From the IMG/VR virus record IMGVR_UViG_3300008216_000069, positions 1 through 25,204 of that record: a stretch of DNA of 25,204 nucleotides. One strand, given 5' to 3'. The position numbers and the translations under genes were made by a program. Below the pieces are notes generated by a model that saw nothing but the letters and a program-made list of their open reading frames with translations, made no database searches and was not told the origin of the DNA. This stretch comes from a virus. The stretch's first letter is position 1. Each line of letters opens with the position of its first letter. Below are positions 1 to 7,206 of this stretch, one piece after another.

Positions 1-423
1 GCCGTCAATGGCGGAGAATGAATCAAAAGTCACAAAATCTCCCTGTTCAGCTCCGTGCGCCGTATCCGCTACGGAAACAGTCGTCGTGCCGTTGGTCGTG
101 AAAGGATTGGTAAGGGCGTCTGGCCCTGATCGTATGGGAGTGACGTCATTGAATATTCCACCTCCAAAAACATAGAGTTTCCTGTCAGTCCCCAAGGCGA
201 GATGCCTTTGTCCGTCCAAACTGATCCACGCATGCGTATCGCGGACCACGCCCACCACTGTTGTATTAGGATTGGGAAGATAATCCCATCCGTTCCATCT
301 CTCAGGTTTTCCGTAGTGAAAACGCACAAAATCAGAATCAATGTAGCGTCGGTCGTCTCCCGCCGCGTAAGGTGAGTCTTGCTTATCTATTCCTGGCTGA
401 AATTTTAAATCGGTTAATTGCAT
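1..423 (-). CDS. Virion protein, tail/DNA-stabilisation type (partial, 3' end off left edge)
   Basis: Leftward open frame from an ATG at 423 that runs off the window edge, so only the first 141 codons are visible and no stop is seen. The protein begins MQLTDLKFQPGIDKQD and continues with RRYIDSDFVRFHYGKPERW, a pattern (FxPGIDKxD ... DSDxVRFxxGxPExxxGW) that I recognise from large tail or packaged-DNA-stabilisation proteins (P22 gp10-like) of marine podoviruses. The later part, with short beta-rich stretches (WISLDGQRHLALGTDRKLYVF), fits a beta-propeller-like virion protein. It follows the glycosyltransferase gene by 16 bases, so it is probably the last visible gene of the leftward operon; GGAATT precedes the ATG as a weak ribosome site. 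The general virion assignment is fairly firm; the gp10 assignment is from memory of the family pattern. Confidence 0.6.
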   Translation of the reverse strand, partial: MQLTDLKFQPGIDKQDSPYAAGDDRRYIDSDFVRFHYGKPERWNGWDYLPNPNTTVVGVVRDTHAWISLDGQRHLALGTDRKLYVFGGGIFNDVTPIRSGPDALTNPFTTNGTTTVSVADTAHGAEQGDFVTFDSFSAIDG

Positions 424-439
424 AATTCCACATAATAAG

Positions 440-1255
440 TTACTTCTTCGTTGGTGGCAAGAATTGAGTACCTACATTTCCCCTAAAAGCGTAAGTTCCA
501 TAATGTGTGAGTCCACTCATTATGTCCGCATAAACAGCCCCGCCAATTTTCTGCCATAATCTACAGAATGCATAGTCCTCTGACAAGTATCTTTTTGAAT
601 CGGGATCAATCATCGTGTCAAAAAAGGCGTAGTTCCAGTCTGATGTGTTGTGACCTTTAAATTTGTTCTCATGAGGCTGACCCAGGTGCTGGTCATTGGC
701 AAACTTGAGATGCGGATAGGCTATTTTCATTTTCTTGAACACATTTCTCTTAATAAGCATAAAGCCGGTGGGCGCGTCCATAACCTCAATGAATCCTTTC
801 TGCATTTCAATATGCTCAGGATTTTTGACATTTAAGTTATATTGCAGAGAAAAAGCGTGCAACTCCTCAGGAGTAATATCAGGTTTTTCTATGACTTTCT
901 TTTTCACCTTATTCCAATCAATGGCTTTGCGTGGATAAATGGAGGCTACCACTTCCTTATCCATATCAAGCATCCGAAAGATTGTTTTAGGATCAAAACC
1001 GATATCAGCATCAATGAACATTAAATGCGTGTATTCTTTTTCATCGTCCATGAACAATTGAACCAGAGTATTGCGAGCCCTAGTCACCAATGATTCATTT
1101 CCAATGGTGGCGAACTGCAATCCTATTTGTTTTCGTATGCATTCAGCCATCAATCCCATACAGCTTTCAAAATAATTTGTTGTCAACATTCCTCCATAAC
1201 AAGGAGTTGCGACAAATATTCTTGTAGAAGGTTTTTTATTTGCTTTTTGTACCAT
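440..1255 (-). CDS. GT-A fold glycosyltransferase
   Basis: 271 residues. The order of motifs is that of GT-A nucleotide-sugar transferases: an N-terminal strand RIFVATPCYGG (about 12-22), a TRARNTLV helix (58-65), the metal/nucleotide-binding DxD-type motif FIDADIGF (80-87; D82 and D84), APTGFMLIKR (161-170), the acceptor-side SEDYAFCRLW (225-234) and a terminal LTHYG (249-253). Family knowledge predicts transfer of a sugar from an activated donor; the acceptor cannot be read from sequence. The start ATG lies 20 bases inside the end of the preceding 93-residue gene, and the operon also holds a 2OG-Fe(II) oxygenase and a virion protein, so glycosylation of a virion protein, or of DNA or host surface sugar, are all possible. 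High confidence in fold, low in substrate. Confidence 0.8.
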   Translation of the reverse strand: MVQKANKKPSTRIFVATPCYGGMLTTNYFESCMGLMAECIRKQIGLQFATIGNESLVTRARNTLVQLFMDDEKEYTHLMFIDADIGFDPKTIFRMLDMDKEVVASIYPRKAIDWNKVKKKVIEKPDITPEELHAFSLQYNLNVKNPEHIEMQKGFIEVMDAPTGFMLIKRNVFKKMKIAYPHLKFANDQHLGQPHENKFKGHNTSDWNYAFFDTMIDPDSKRYLSEDYAFCRLWQKIGGAVYADIMSGLTHYGTYAFRGNVGTQFLPPTKK

Positions 1256-1517
1256 AACTTACCGTTAAATATTCAATATGAGTTACCCATCCTTTAGGAA
1301 TAGAGACTACCCCTCCCCCTTGCTGATCATTTTTTTCTGAAGTCCAAGATCTCATAATAATAACTTTTTCAGGATTATTTACCATCATCCATCCTACATC
1401 TTGACATATGGCCAACGGTGCGTGGAGAATATCTTTTAGTTCAAGCCACCCTGTTTCCATATCACGAGCATCCGTCCATGTCACACGGACCATCGGGACA
1501 TTCTTAATGTCAATCAC
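1236..1517 (-). CDS. Small phage protein of unknown function (GTG start)
   Basis: 93 residues, not recognised. It starts with GTG at 1517, sharing bases with the TGA stop of the upstream oxygenase (GTGA overlap), and its end overlaps the glycosyltransferase start by 20 bases, so all three are probably translated together. The protein looks like a small beta-rich domain: an N-terminal strand (VPMVRVTWTDARD), WLELKDIL, a VGWMMVNNPEKVIIM strand pair, and IPKGWVTHIEYLTV near the end. No cysteine pairs, membrane segment or catalytic motif is visible. Its position between oxygenase and glycosyltransferase suggests an accessory role, which is inference. Confidence 0.6.
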   Translation of the reverse strand: MIDIKNVPMVRVTWTDARDMETGWLELKDILHAPLAICQDVGWMMVNNPEKVIIMRSWTSEKNDQQGGGVVSIPKGWVTHIEYLTVSYGTKSK

Positions 1518-2251
1518 GTTTGCTTATAAAACTCTTTGTTACGCAATGTTTCAGCGTTTCCGGCTTCAGTACCTGGCTTTTTAACAAGTTCAAGATTGAA
1601 AGAAACCGATCGTCTCTCCTGCCCCTTGGTTCTAAAAGGATAGACGCCGTGTGACAGCCAATTAGGGAATAGGAATATGTCCCCTACTTGAGGACTATGC
1701 TGCAGCTTATGACCATTGAAGGTCGCCGCTTGACCATGAAAAAAAACAACATCTCCCACTGTTGGGTAATGGTCCTCTTTCTTGTATTCCTCTTTCAGTC
1801 CAGGGGGTATGCGTAAATAAATAATTCCTGACAGTTGTCCTTCGTGAATGTGCATAGGATTAAAGTCTCCCGCCCACTGACTAACCATCCACATTGATTG
1901 AATGATGAGCTTGCCTACAAACGCAGGACTGATGGTCTCATTTGCAGGGGGAATGGAGATGTAAGCCTTTACCATTTCTCCTATGTAATCAACCACAGGC
2001 TTAAATTCTTTTGTACTCATCCACGACTGAGGAAAGCGCACTTCCTTTTGAACATTGCCCGCTAGATTTTGCGCGTGATTAAACTCTTTGGAAAGCTGTT
2101 CGCTTCCCAGCATTTTTGATGCTTTCTTATCCAATAAATCAATAAGATCCATGGGCACTGTTCCTTTGATGATAGTGGGACCAAACGGCCTAATAGCCTC
2201 AAATGTATGATTAAAAAGTGGTGGGGTTTCTGTCTTAACTTTCTTTGCCAT
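1514..2251 (-). CDS. 2OG-Fe(II) oxygenase-like protein
   Basis: 245 residues. The C-terminal half has the layout of the phage 2-oxoglutarate/Fe(II) oxygenase group related to TIGR02466: GDFNPMHIHEGQLSGIIYLRIP (128-149) supplies the proximal histidines (H134/H136), YPTVGDVVFF and QVGDIFLFPNWLSHGVYPF (188-206) give the second half of the double-stranded beta-helix with distal H201, and RRSVSFNL (213-220) carries the arginine expected to bind 2-oxoglutarate. Which of H134, H136 and E137 are true iron ligands is not certain. Members usually hydroxylate a protein, nucleobase or small molecule; the substrate here is unknown. It is the first gene of the leftward operon whose other members include a glycosyltransferase and a virion protein; start ATG at 2251 follows a short divergent promoter region. 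Confidence 0.75.
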   Translation of the reverse strand: MAKKVKTETPPLFNHTFEAIRPFGPTIIKGTVPMDLIDLLDKKASKMLGSEQLSKEFNHAQNLAGNVQKEVRFPQSWMSTKEFKPVVDYIGEMVKAYISIPPANETISPAFVGKLIIQSMWMVSQWAGDFNPMHIHEGQLSGIIYLRIPPGLKEEYKKEDHYPTVGDVVFFHGQAATFNGHKLQHSPQVGDIFLFPNWLSHGVYPFRTKGQERRSVSFNLELVKKPGTEAGNAETLRNKEFYKQT

Positions 2252-2394
2252 ATTTATCTATTGTCATATACCAAGAATTTGACTATAAATATAGAATAAA
2301 ATTGGCGAATCACAATACTTGACATTTATCAAGTACATCAAGTCTGGCCTTCTTGCTCTCCCAACAAAAATTAGTTGCTATTAAAGGATTATGC
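2252..2394. promoter_or_regulatory. Divergent intergenic region with operator-like repeats
   Basis: This non-coding stretch lies between the leftward oxygenase and the rightward virion genes and must hold the start signals for both. A perfect inverted repeat ACTTGA-N6-TCAAGT occupies 2317-2334, and TCAAGT is repeated at 2338-2343, giving three half-sites at regular spacing. On the minus strand a possible sigma70-like promoter is TTGTGA (2310-2315) and TATATT (2288-2293) with a 16-base spacer. On the plus strand no convincing -10 follows the TTGACA at 2319-2324. Confidence 0.4.
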
Positions 2395-3357
2395 ATGATT
2401 AATGAACAATTTCTTGAGACAATTCCCCGATATGGCATTGGTGGATTGGTCGGCAAGTTTTTTAAAAGCGTAAAAAAAGTCGTAAAAAAGGTGGCTCCCA
2501 TTGTAGGTGGAGGCATCGGCTTTATGATTGGTGGCGCCGCAGGCGCTGGTATTGGCGCTGGTATTGGTGGACTTGTCGCGGGACAGAAACCAGAAAAAGC
2601 CCTTCAAACGGCCATGCTCGGATACGGCATTGGTTCTGTCGCGGCAACATGGGGACCTTTATCTCAATACGCAGGAGCAGGATTTGGATCTTCAGGTACA
2701 ATGGGTATGGGGGATAAATATAATGTATTAAAGGGGATGGGTTTTGGCGCTGGCGCTGATCCTGTCACAGCAGCTTATACAGGAACTGATCCTGTTAAAA
2801 TAAAAGCACAAGCTATTTTAAATGATCCAAACTCAAGTCTTGCAGATGTTAATTTAGCTAATAGTATTTTAAAACCTGCATCAGGATTATCAAAAGGACT
2901 GACAACCGCAGCGTTGGCATCCATTCCTCTCACTTACTTGGATGCAAAAGCACAAGCCGAGCAAATGGGTGACACAGATCCAAGCGCTCTTAATCCATTC
3001 TACTATCAAAACCCAGAAGAATTCCAGATCGCCAATGTAGCGGGCAACCCTTACTATTACCCTGAACTTCAAGAACAGTTTGGAGTTCCTGTCGAGGATC
3101 TTCCGACCGAGTTCATACGGAGTGCGGAAGGTGGTACTGTTAAACTAGCTAATGGAACAAATAGATATTTCCCACGCAAGACGGGACCCATCAATGGTCC
3201 TGGCACGGGTAAAAGCGATTCCATTCCAGCGATGCTGAGTGACGGGGAATTCGTGATGACGGCGCAAGCGGTACGCAACGCCGGTGGCGGAGACAGGCGC
3301 AAAGGCGCGAAACGTATGTACGATGCGATGAAAAATCTTGAAAGAAGGGCTGCATAA
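2395..3357 (+). CDS. Glycine-rich virion protein with C-terminal DGEFVM motif
   Basis: 320 residues from the ATG at 2395, chosen over an upstream TTG (2353) because AAAGGA sits seven to eight bases before it. Residues 36-62 form a glycine-zipper-like hydrophobic stretch (GGGIGFMIGGAAGAGIGAG) that could insert in a membrane or pack as helices. The C-terminal part (from about 264) contains GPGTGKSDSIPAMLSDGEFV (267-286 approx.) followed by MTAQAVRNAGGG, a domain that I know as common in tail and ejection-type proteins of marine phages and prophages; its function is unknown. The gene opens the rightward virion operon and overlaps the next by TAATG. Role as an internal or tail-associated virion protein is inferred from context and composition. 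Confidence 0.65.
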   Translation: MINEQFLETIPRYGIGGLVGKFFKSVKKVVKKVAPIVGGGIGFMIGGAAGAGIGAGIGGLVAGQKPEKALQTAMLGYGIGSVAATWGPLSQYAGAGFGSSGTMGMGDKYNVLKGMGFGAGADPVTAAYTGTDPVKIKAQAILNDPNSSLADVNLANSILKPASGLSKGLTTAALASIPLTYLDAKAQAEQMGDTDPSALNPFYYQNPEEFQIANVAGNPYYYPELQEQFGVPVEDLPTEFIRSAEGGTVKLANGTNRYFPRKTGPINGPGTGKSDSIPAMLSDGEFVMTAQAVRNAGGGDRRKGAKRMYDAMKNLERRAA

Positions 3358-4277
3358 TGGTTGAAGAATATATCAACAGGGAGGCTCCTGACATAGAGGC
3401 ACGTAAGCTTGGCTTAATGGATACAGCTAAAGCGTTAGCTGAACAAAAACTTACTCTTCCTCAATATCAACTCGCGGGTTTCACCACGCCTGAACAAGAC
3501 GCTTTTCTAAAAGCACAGCAAGGCATCGGAGGCTATGTACCTTACCTTAACTTAGCGGGACAGGGAATCGCCCAGGGACAGGCAACCACGCAAGCGGCTC
3601 AGAATTTACTAGGAGGCATTACAGGCGCTCCTACCACGACACAATTACAGCCTTACCTTAACCCCTTCCAACAGCAAGTCATTGACCAGACGATGCAGGA
3701 ATTGGACAAGAGAGGGGCGACAGCACAGCAAAATTTAGCAGGACAAGCGCAACAAGCAGGCGCTTTTGGAGGATCACGGTTTGGTGTCCAAGGAGCTGAA
3801 CTACAAAGAGGATTACAAGACGCACGTGCGCAAGCACTCACTCAATTGAACGCCCAAAACTACGCACAAGCGATGGGGGGATATCAAAATCAGATGGAAC
3901 GCCAACGATTGGCGGGACTTGGAATCGGCGCCCTTGGTCAGCAACAAGCTGGATTGGGAGGACAATATGCAGGTTTGGGACAAATGGAACAACAACTAGC
4001 GGGACAAGACATTCAGTCCCTACTTGGTATCGGAGGCATGCAACGTCAACGAGAACAACAACTTTTGGATATGCAACGGCAAAATGCGTTGCAAACGATG
4101 TATGAACCATATCAGCGATTGGGTTTCTATGGTGATATCTTGGCACAAGCGCCAACTTCACAACAAGTCATCCCGACAGCTACATCGCCTAGTATCAGTC
4201 CGTGGCAACAAGCTATTGGAACAGGTATTGGCGCTTTAGCGGGCATCGCCGGGGCGAGAAGAATGGGAGTAGTATAA
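3357..4277 (+). CDS. Gln/Gly-rich virion protein, probable internal/ejection protein
   Basis: 306 residues starting at the ATG that shares bases with the previous stop (TAATG). The composition is strongly biased to Gln, Gly, Ala and Leu, with long predicted helices: QPYLNPFQQQVIDQTMQELD (98-117) then GAFGGSRFGVQGAELQRGLQ (135-154), a central QQQAGLGGQYAGLGQMEQQL stretch (195-214), and YEPYQRLGFYGDILAQAP (249-266). A hydrophobic Gly/Ala helix GTGIGALAGIAG lies near the C-terminus (288-299). The YLxPxxxxVxDxTxxxL plus GGSR pattern and the YQRLGF/L...APT segment recur in marine phage virion proteins of this position. No enzymatic motif is visible; an elongated helical ejection or tail-tube-associated protein is the best reading. 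Confidence 0.65.
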   Translation: MVEEYINREAPDIEARKLGLMDTAKALAEQKLTLPQYQLAGFTTPEQDAFLKAQQGIGGYVPYLNLAGQGIAQGQATTQAAQNLLGGITGAPTTTQLQPYLNPFQQQVIDQTMQELDKRGATAQQNLAGQAQQAGAFGGSRFGVQGAELQRGLQDARAQALTQLNAQNYAQAMGGYQNQMERQRLAGLGIGALGQQQAGLGGQYAGLGQMEQQLAGQDIQSLLGIGGMQRQREQQLLDMQRQNALQTMYEPYQRLGFYGDILAQAPTSQQVIPTATSPSISPWQQAIGTGIGALAGIAGARRMGVV

Positions 4278-7204
4278 TGGCAGTTTTAAACAGACAAATG
4301 TTTCGTCAACCGTTTCCCGTGGTTCGTCGTATGGCGGGTACACCTCAAGAAGGGGAAGTTACGGTTGAAGATTATATTGATAAGGGCTACGACACGTATG
4401 AATATACGGCGGATCAGGCAAAAGATAAGGGGGGAATTTTGCAGTGGCTCAAGAAACAAGGAAAAAAAGTAGGCGATTTCATGGAGACTGGTTGGGCGGA
4501 TCGTGAAGACCTATTGTTTATCGGCAATGAATATTTTGATCCCGATGATCCGAACTTCAGGCTCTTTATTGAAAATAATTATATGCAAGAGGGTGACAGT
4601 TTCATTGAGGGCATCGAAAAGTTCAGGGAGTTTGTCGAGACATCAAGCGGCAGAGGGGATGACACGAAAACATTAATAGAAGCGCAAAAGTTTATTGTTC
4701 CAAGACAAGCAGGTTCCCCACCTATGGGAGAGATTAGTGATAGATTTGGAGAACAAAGAATAAATGAATTAATGGAAGTGCCATTAAGTGATACTGGTGA
4801 CTTGTCCAAACAATGGGATCGTGATGAAGGTGTTTCTCAGTTTACGATGGAAGACTTTATAAAACTAGAAGCACCAAATTATCATACGGAAGGAGTTTTA
4901 AAATTAGTGCAGGCATTTGGCACTCCAGATGAAATAGAAACAATGATAGATATTACAACAAAAGTACTAAACAATCAAAGTACTAAAGAAGATCATAAAA
5001 TATCACGTACGCTATTAAATAAATATTTTGATAGAATAGGAGGTTTAGATAATTATCATAAAACGCATGATAGACTAAACAGAGAATGGGAATTCCGAGA
5101 AGAAGGAGGTTTTAAAAATCCTCATTTAAGACAAGCAGGATCTCCCATGCAAGGGGAGATAACACCACAGGAATCTAATTTATATTACGGCGATCAAGGC
5201 GAACAAGAATTGCATAGAGAACTAGTAAAAGTTGCCAACGGACAAATAACCAACCCACAAGAGATTCAAGCGATAATTACGGCGGCTATCGGAGAATTTG
5301 GTGAAGGTCATGTAATGGCTATAATAAAAGAAGGTGGAGCTCTTATGTCATCCGCAGAAGGACAATTTTCTGGGATGCCACATCAGGGCACAGGAATGGA
5401 TGGTCCTTATTGGAATCAGGCAGTCTCACGACAAATGGGATCACCTCCAATGGGTGAACAAGTGAATGCCAATAATGTTGGCATTATGGATGGTTTTGAA
5501 CAGGAACAAGTGGCGGAACAAGTGATGAGCAAAGGATCCGCAGCCAAAGATCAACTAGATCAGGCATCCACATATGATGAACTCATGCAAGCCATTCGTG
5601 GTGATAACCTCACGGAACATGACAGACGCCAGGAATTGGCGGGAATTGTTGGAGAGGATGATGCCGCTAGAACACCCGACAGTGTGTTGGCACTCGTTCA
5701 ACCTGTTATTCAAATGCTTACTCTGGAAGAATCACAGCAAGGAATTGGCGCAACGGATCAAGCGCAAGCGATGAACATACCGGTGGAACAAGAGGAAGTT
5801 GTCGGCATTCAAGAAACGATGGCGGCGAACGGAGGCCTCATTAGAAGATATAATATGGGTGGAATAGCAAACCTACGAGGCGGGGGACCCGTTCAATATT
5901 TCAATGAAGGAGATTCAGTCTTGGCGCAAAAGCATGCGCAATATTCACCCACTTACATGGGCATCGTTGATAAATACTTTGATCCCAAGCAAGCGGAGGC
6001 GGATGCGTTATTCGCCCTATCACGAGCAGGATTTAATTGGGGTCTAGGAGCTAGTCCTACCGAAGCGAGTGCAATGTTCTTTGATGAACTATCCAAAAAA
6101 GGAAGTAAACGCGCGGAAGAAGAACGAGCTTTAAGAATGAAAATGGATTTAAGTGCATTAAGTGCGGCTCAAGCTGAAATGCTCGCGGAGACGAAAGCCA
6201 AAAAGGAAAAAAGCAAACAGAAACAAAACCTGACGGTTGGGTTAAATAAGCAAACAGATGATTTCATTGCAAAAATTCTTGGAATCACTAAAATTGAAAA
6301 GACTAGAGTAGGACCTGATACTGATGAAGAGGAAGTAATTGATTGGGAAAAATTCTACAGGCTTTATCCTGAAGGAACCTCCCTACAGTGGAGTTGGGAT
6401 TGGACACAATTCTTCGGCAAAAAAGGATCGGCGATACGCTACGAGGGAGTGGATACGGATAAAGTTCCTGATGACAAAAAACACGGGGGCATCGTCCACC
6501 GTCAGGATGGAACACCTGAAAATGGTGAAGTTATAGATGAAATTTTTGTTCAAGAAGGAATGGCAACAGGAACGGAAAAAGATGACATCAATAAGATTGT
6601 CGCGCGGTCACAAGCGACATTAAAGGAATTACTGCGCATGAAAGAAATATTGGTCACCCACCCTGAAATAGGAGGGATGCCAGGATGGTTTTTAGAAACT
6701 TTCCAAGGACTGTTTACGATGATTGATCAAATTGATGATGCCTATATGGGGGATAAAATCTTTAGAAAAGAAGGAAAACTTTCAACAATGTTCAACAAGG
6801 CTGAAATTCAAGAAATACAAATGTTAAAAAATTCCATTGCGGCGGGCATAGCGGATTTAAGAAGTTTCAAGGGAACACGGCAGCCTACCGAAAAGCAGCA
6901 AGAACTTAGTTTAAAGGAAATTGATCCGACCGGTATGTTTGGAAGGGATGTTGCGATGCAAAAGGTAGACGCGGTGGCGGATAAAGTCGCAAGACTCGTA
7001 AAGGAATATGTCAAGGTTCTTACCACTAAAGAAGGCTCAACCGAGATTGATCAGACCGCGCTTCTAGGAAAATTTAACGACATTGATGCTTTTGTGGATT
7101 CAATTCACAACTTCGCCGTTAAAGAAGAAATGGATACTACTACGGGAAATACCTATTCTTTACAGGATTTAGAGGCAATAATAAACGCCACTGAAGGAGA
7201 TTAA
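4277..7204 (+). CDS. Large virion protein (975 aa) with five RxxG[ST]PxxGE motifs
   Basis: The open frame extends upstream to a GTG at 4202, but the ATG at 4277 is chosen because it makes the TAATG overlap used throughout this operon and gives a sensible N-terminus (MAVLNRQMFRQPF). The protein has an acidic, non-globular-looking first half punctuated by a motif R-x-x-G-[ST]-P-x-x-G-E at residues 18-27, 143-152, 285-294, 385-394 and 742-751. Around 519-545 is GGLIRRYNMGGIANLRGGGP, a glycine motif shared with neighbouring genes. Residues about 600-660 (EEERALRMKMDLSALSAAQA and following) are helical, likely coiled coil, and the C-terminal third is helix-rich. No catalytic motif is seen. Length and place between other virion genes suggest an internal virion or tail protein delivered with DNA; this is inference. 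Confidence 0.65.
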   Translation: MAVLNRQMFRQPFPVVRRMAGTPQEGEVTVEDYIDKGYDTYEYTADQAKDKGGILQWLKKQGKKVGDFMETGWADREDLLFIGNEYFDPDDPNFRLFIENNYMQEGDSFIEGIEKFREFVETSSGRGDDTKTLIEAQKFIVPRQAGSPPMGEISDRFGEQRINELMEVPLSDTGDLSKQWDRDEGVSQFTMEDFIKLEAPNYHTEGVLKLVQAFGTPDEIETMIDITTKVLNNQSTKEDHKISRTLLNKYFDRIGGLDNYHKTHDRLNREWEFREEGGFKNPHLRQAGSPMQGEITPQESNLYYGDQGEQELHRELVKVANGQITNPQEIQAIITAAIGEFGEGHVMAIIKEGGALMSSAEGQFSGMPHQGTGMDGPYWNQAVSRQMGSPPMGEQVNANNVGIMDGFEQEQVAEQVMSKGSAAKDQLDQASTYDELMQAIRGDNLTEHDRRQELAGIVGEDDAARTPDSVLALVQPVIQMLTLEESQQGIGATDQAQAMNIPVEQEEVVGIQETMAANGGLIRRYNMGGIANLRGGGPVQYFNEGDSVLAQKHAQYSPTYMGIVDKYFDPKQAEADALFALSRAGFNWGLGASPTEASAMFFDELSKKGSKRAEEERALRMKMDLSALSAAQAEMLAETKAKKEKSKQKQNLTVGLNKQTDDFIAKILGITKIEKTRVGPDTDEEEVIDWEKFYRLYPEGTSLQWSWDWTQFFGKKGSAIRYEGVDTDKVPDDKKHGGIVHRQDGTPENGEVIDEIFVQEGMATGTEKDDINKIVARSQATLKELLRMKEILVTHPEIGGMPGWFLETFQGLFTMIDQIDDAYMGDKIFRKEGKLSTMFNKAEIQEIQMLKNSIAAGIADLRSFKGTRQPTEKQQELSLKEIDPTGMFGRDVAMQKVDAVADKVARLVKEYVKVLTTKEGSTEIDQTALLGKFNDIDAFVDSIHNFAVKEEMDTTTGNTYSLQDLEAIINATEGD

Positions 7205-7206
7205 GA

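Noticed and set aside
69-341. Leftward 90-codon frame in the left end
   Set aside because: It lies inside the better-supported leftward frame that begins at 423, which has a recognisable virion pattern and runs to the edge.
2319-2324. TTGACA as a rightward -35 box
   Set aside because: No acceptable -10 is found at 15-19 bases downstream; the hexamer is part of the ACTTGA/TCAAGT repeat instead.
4202-4276. GTG-started N-terminal extension of the 975-residue protein
   Set aside because: It would overlap the previous gene by 75 bases; the ATG at 4277 makes the same TAATG coupling as its neighbours.
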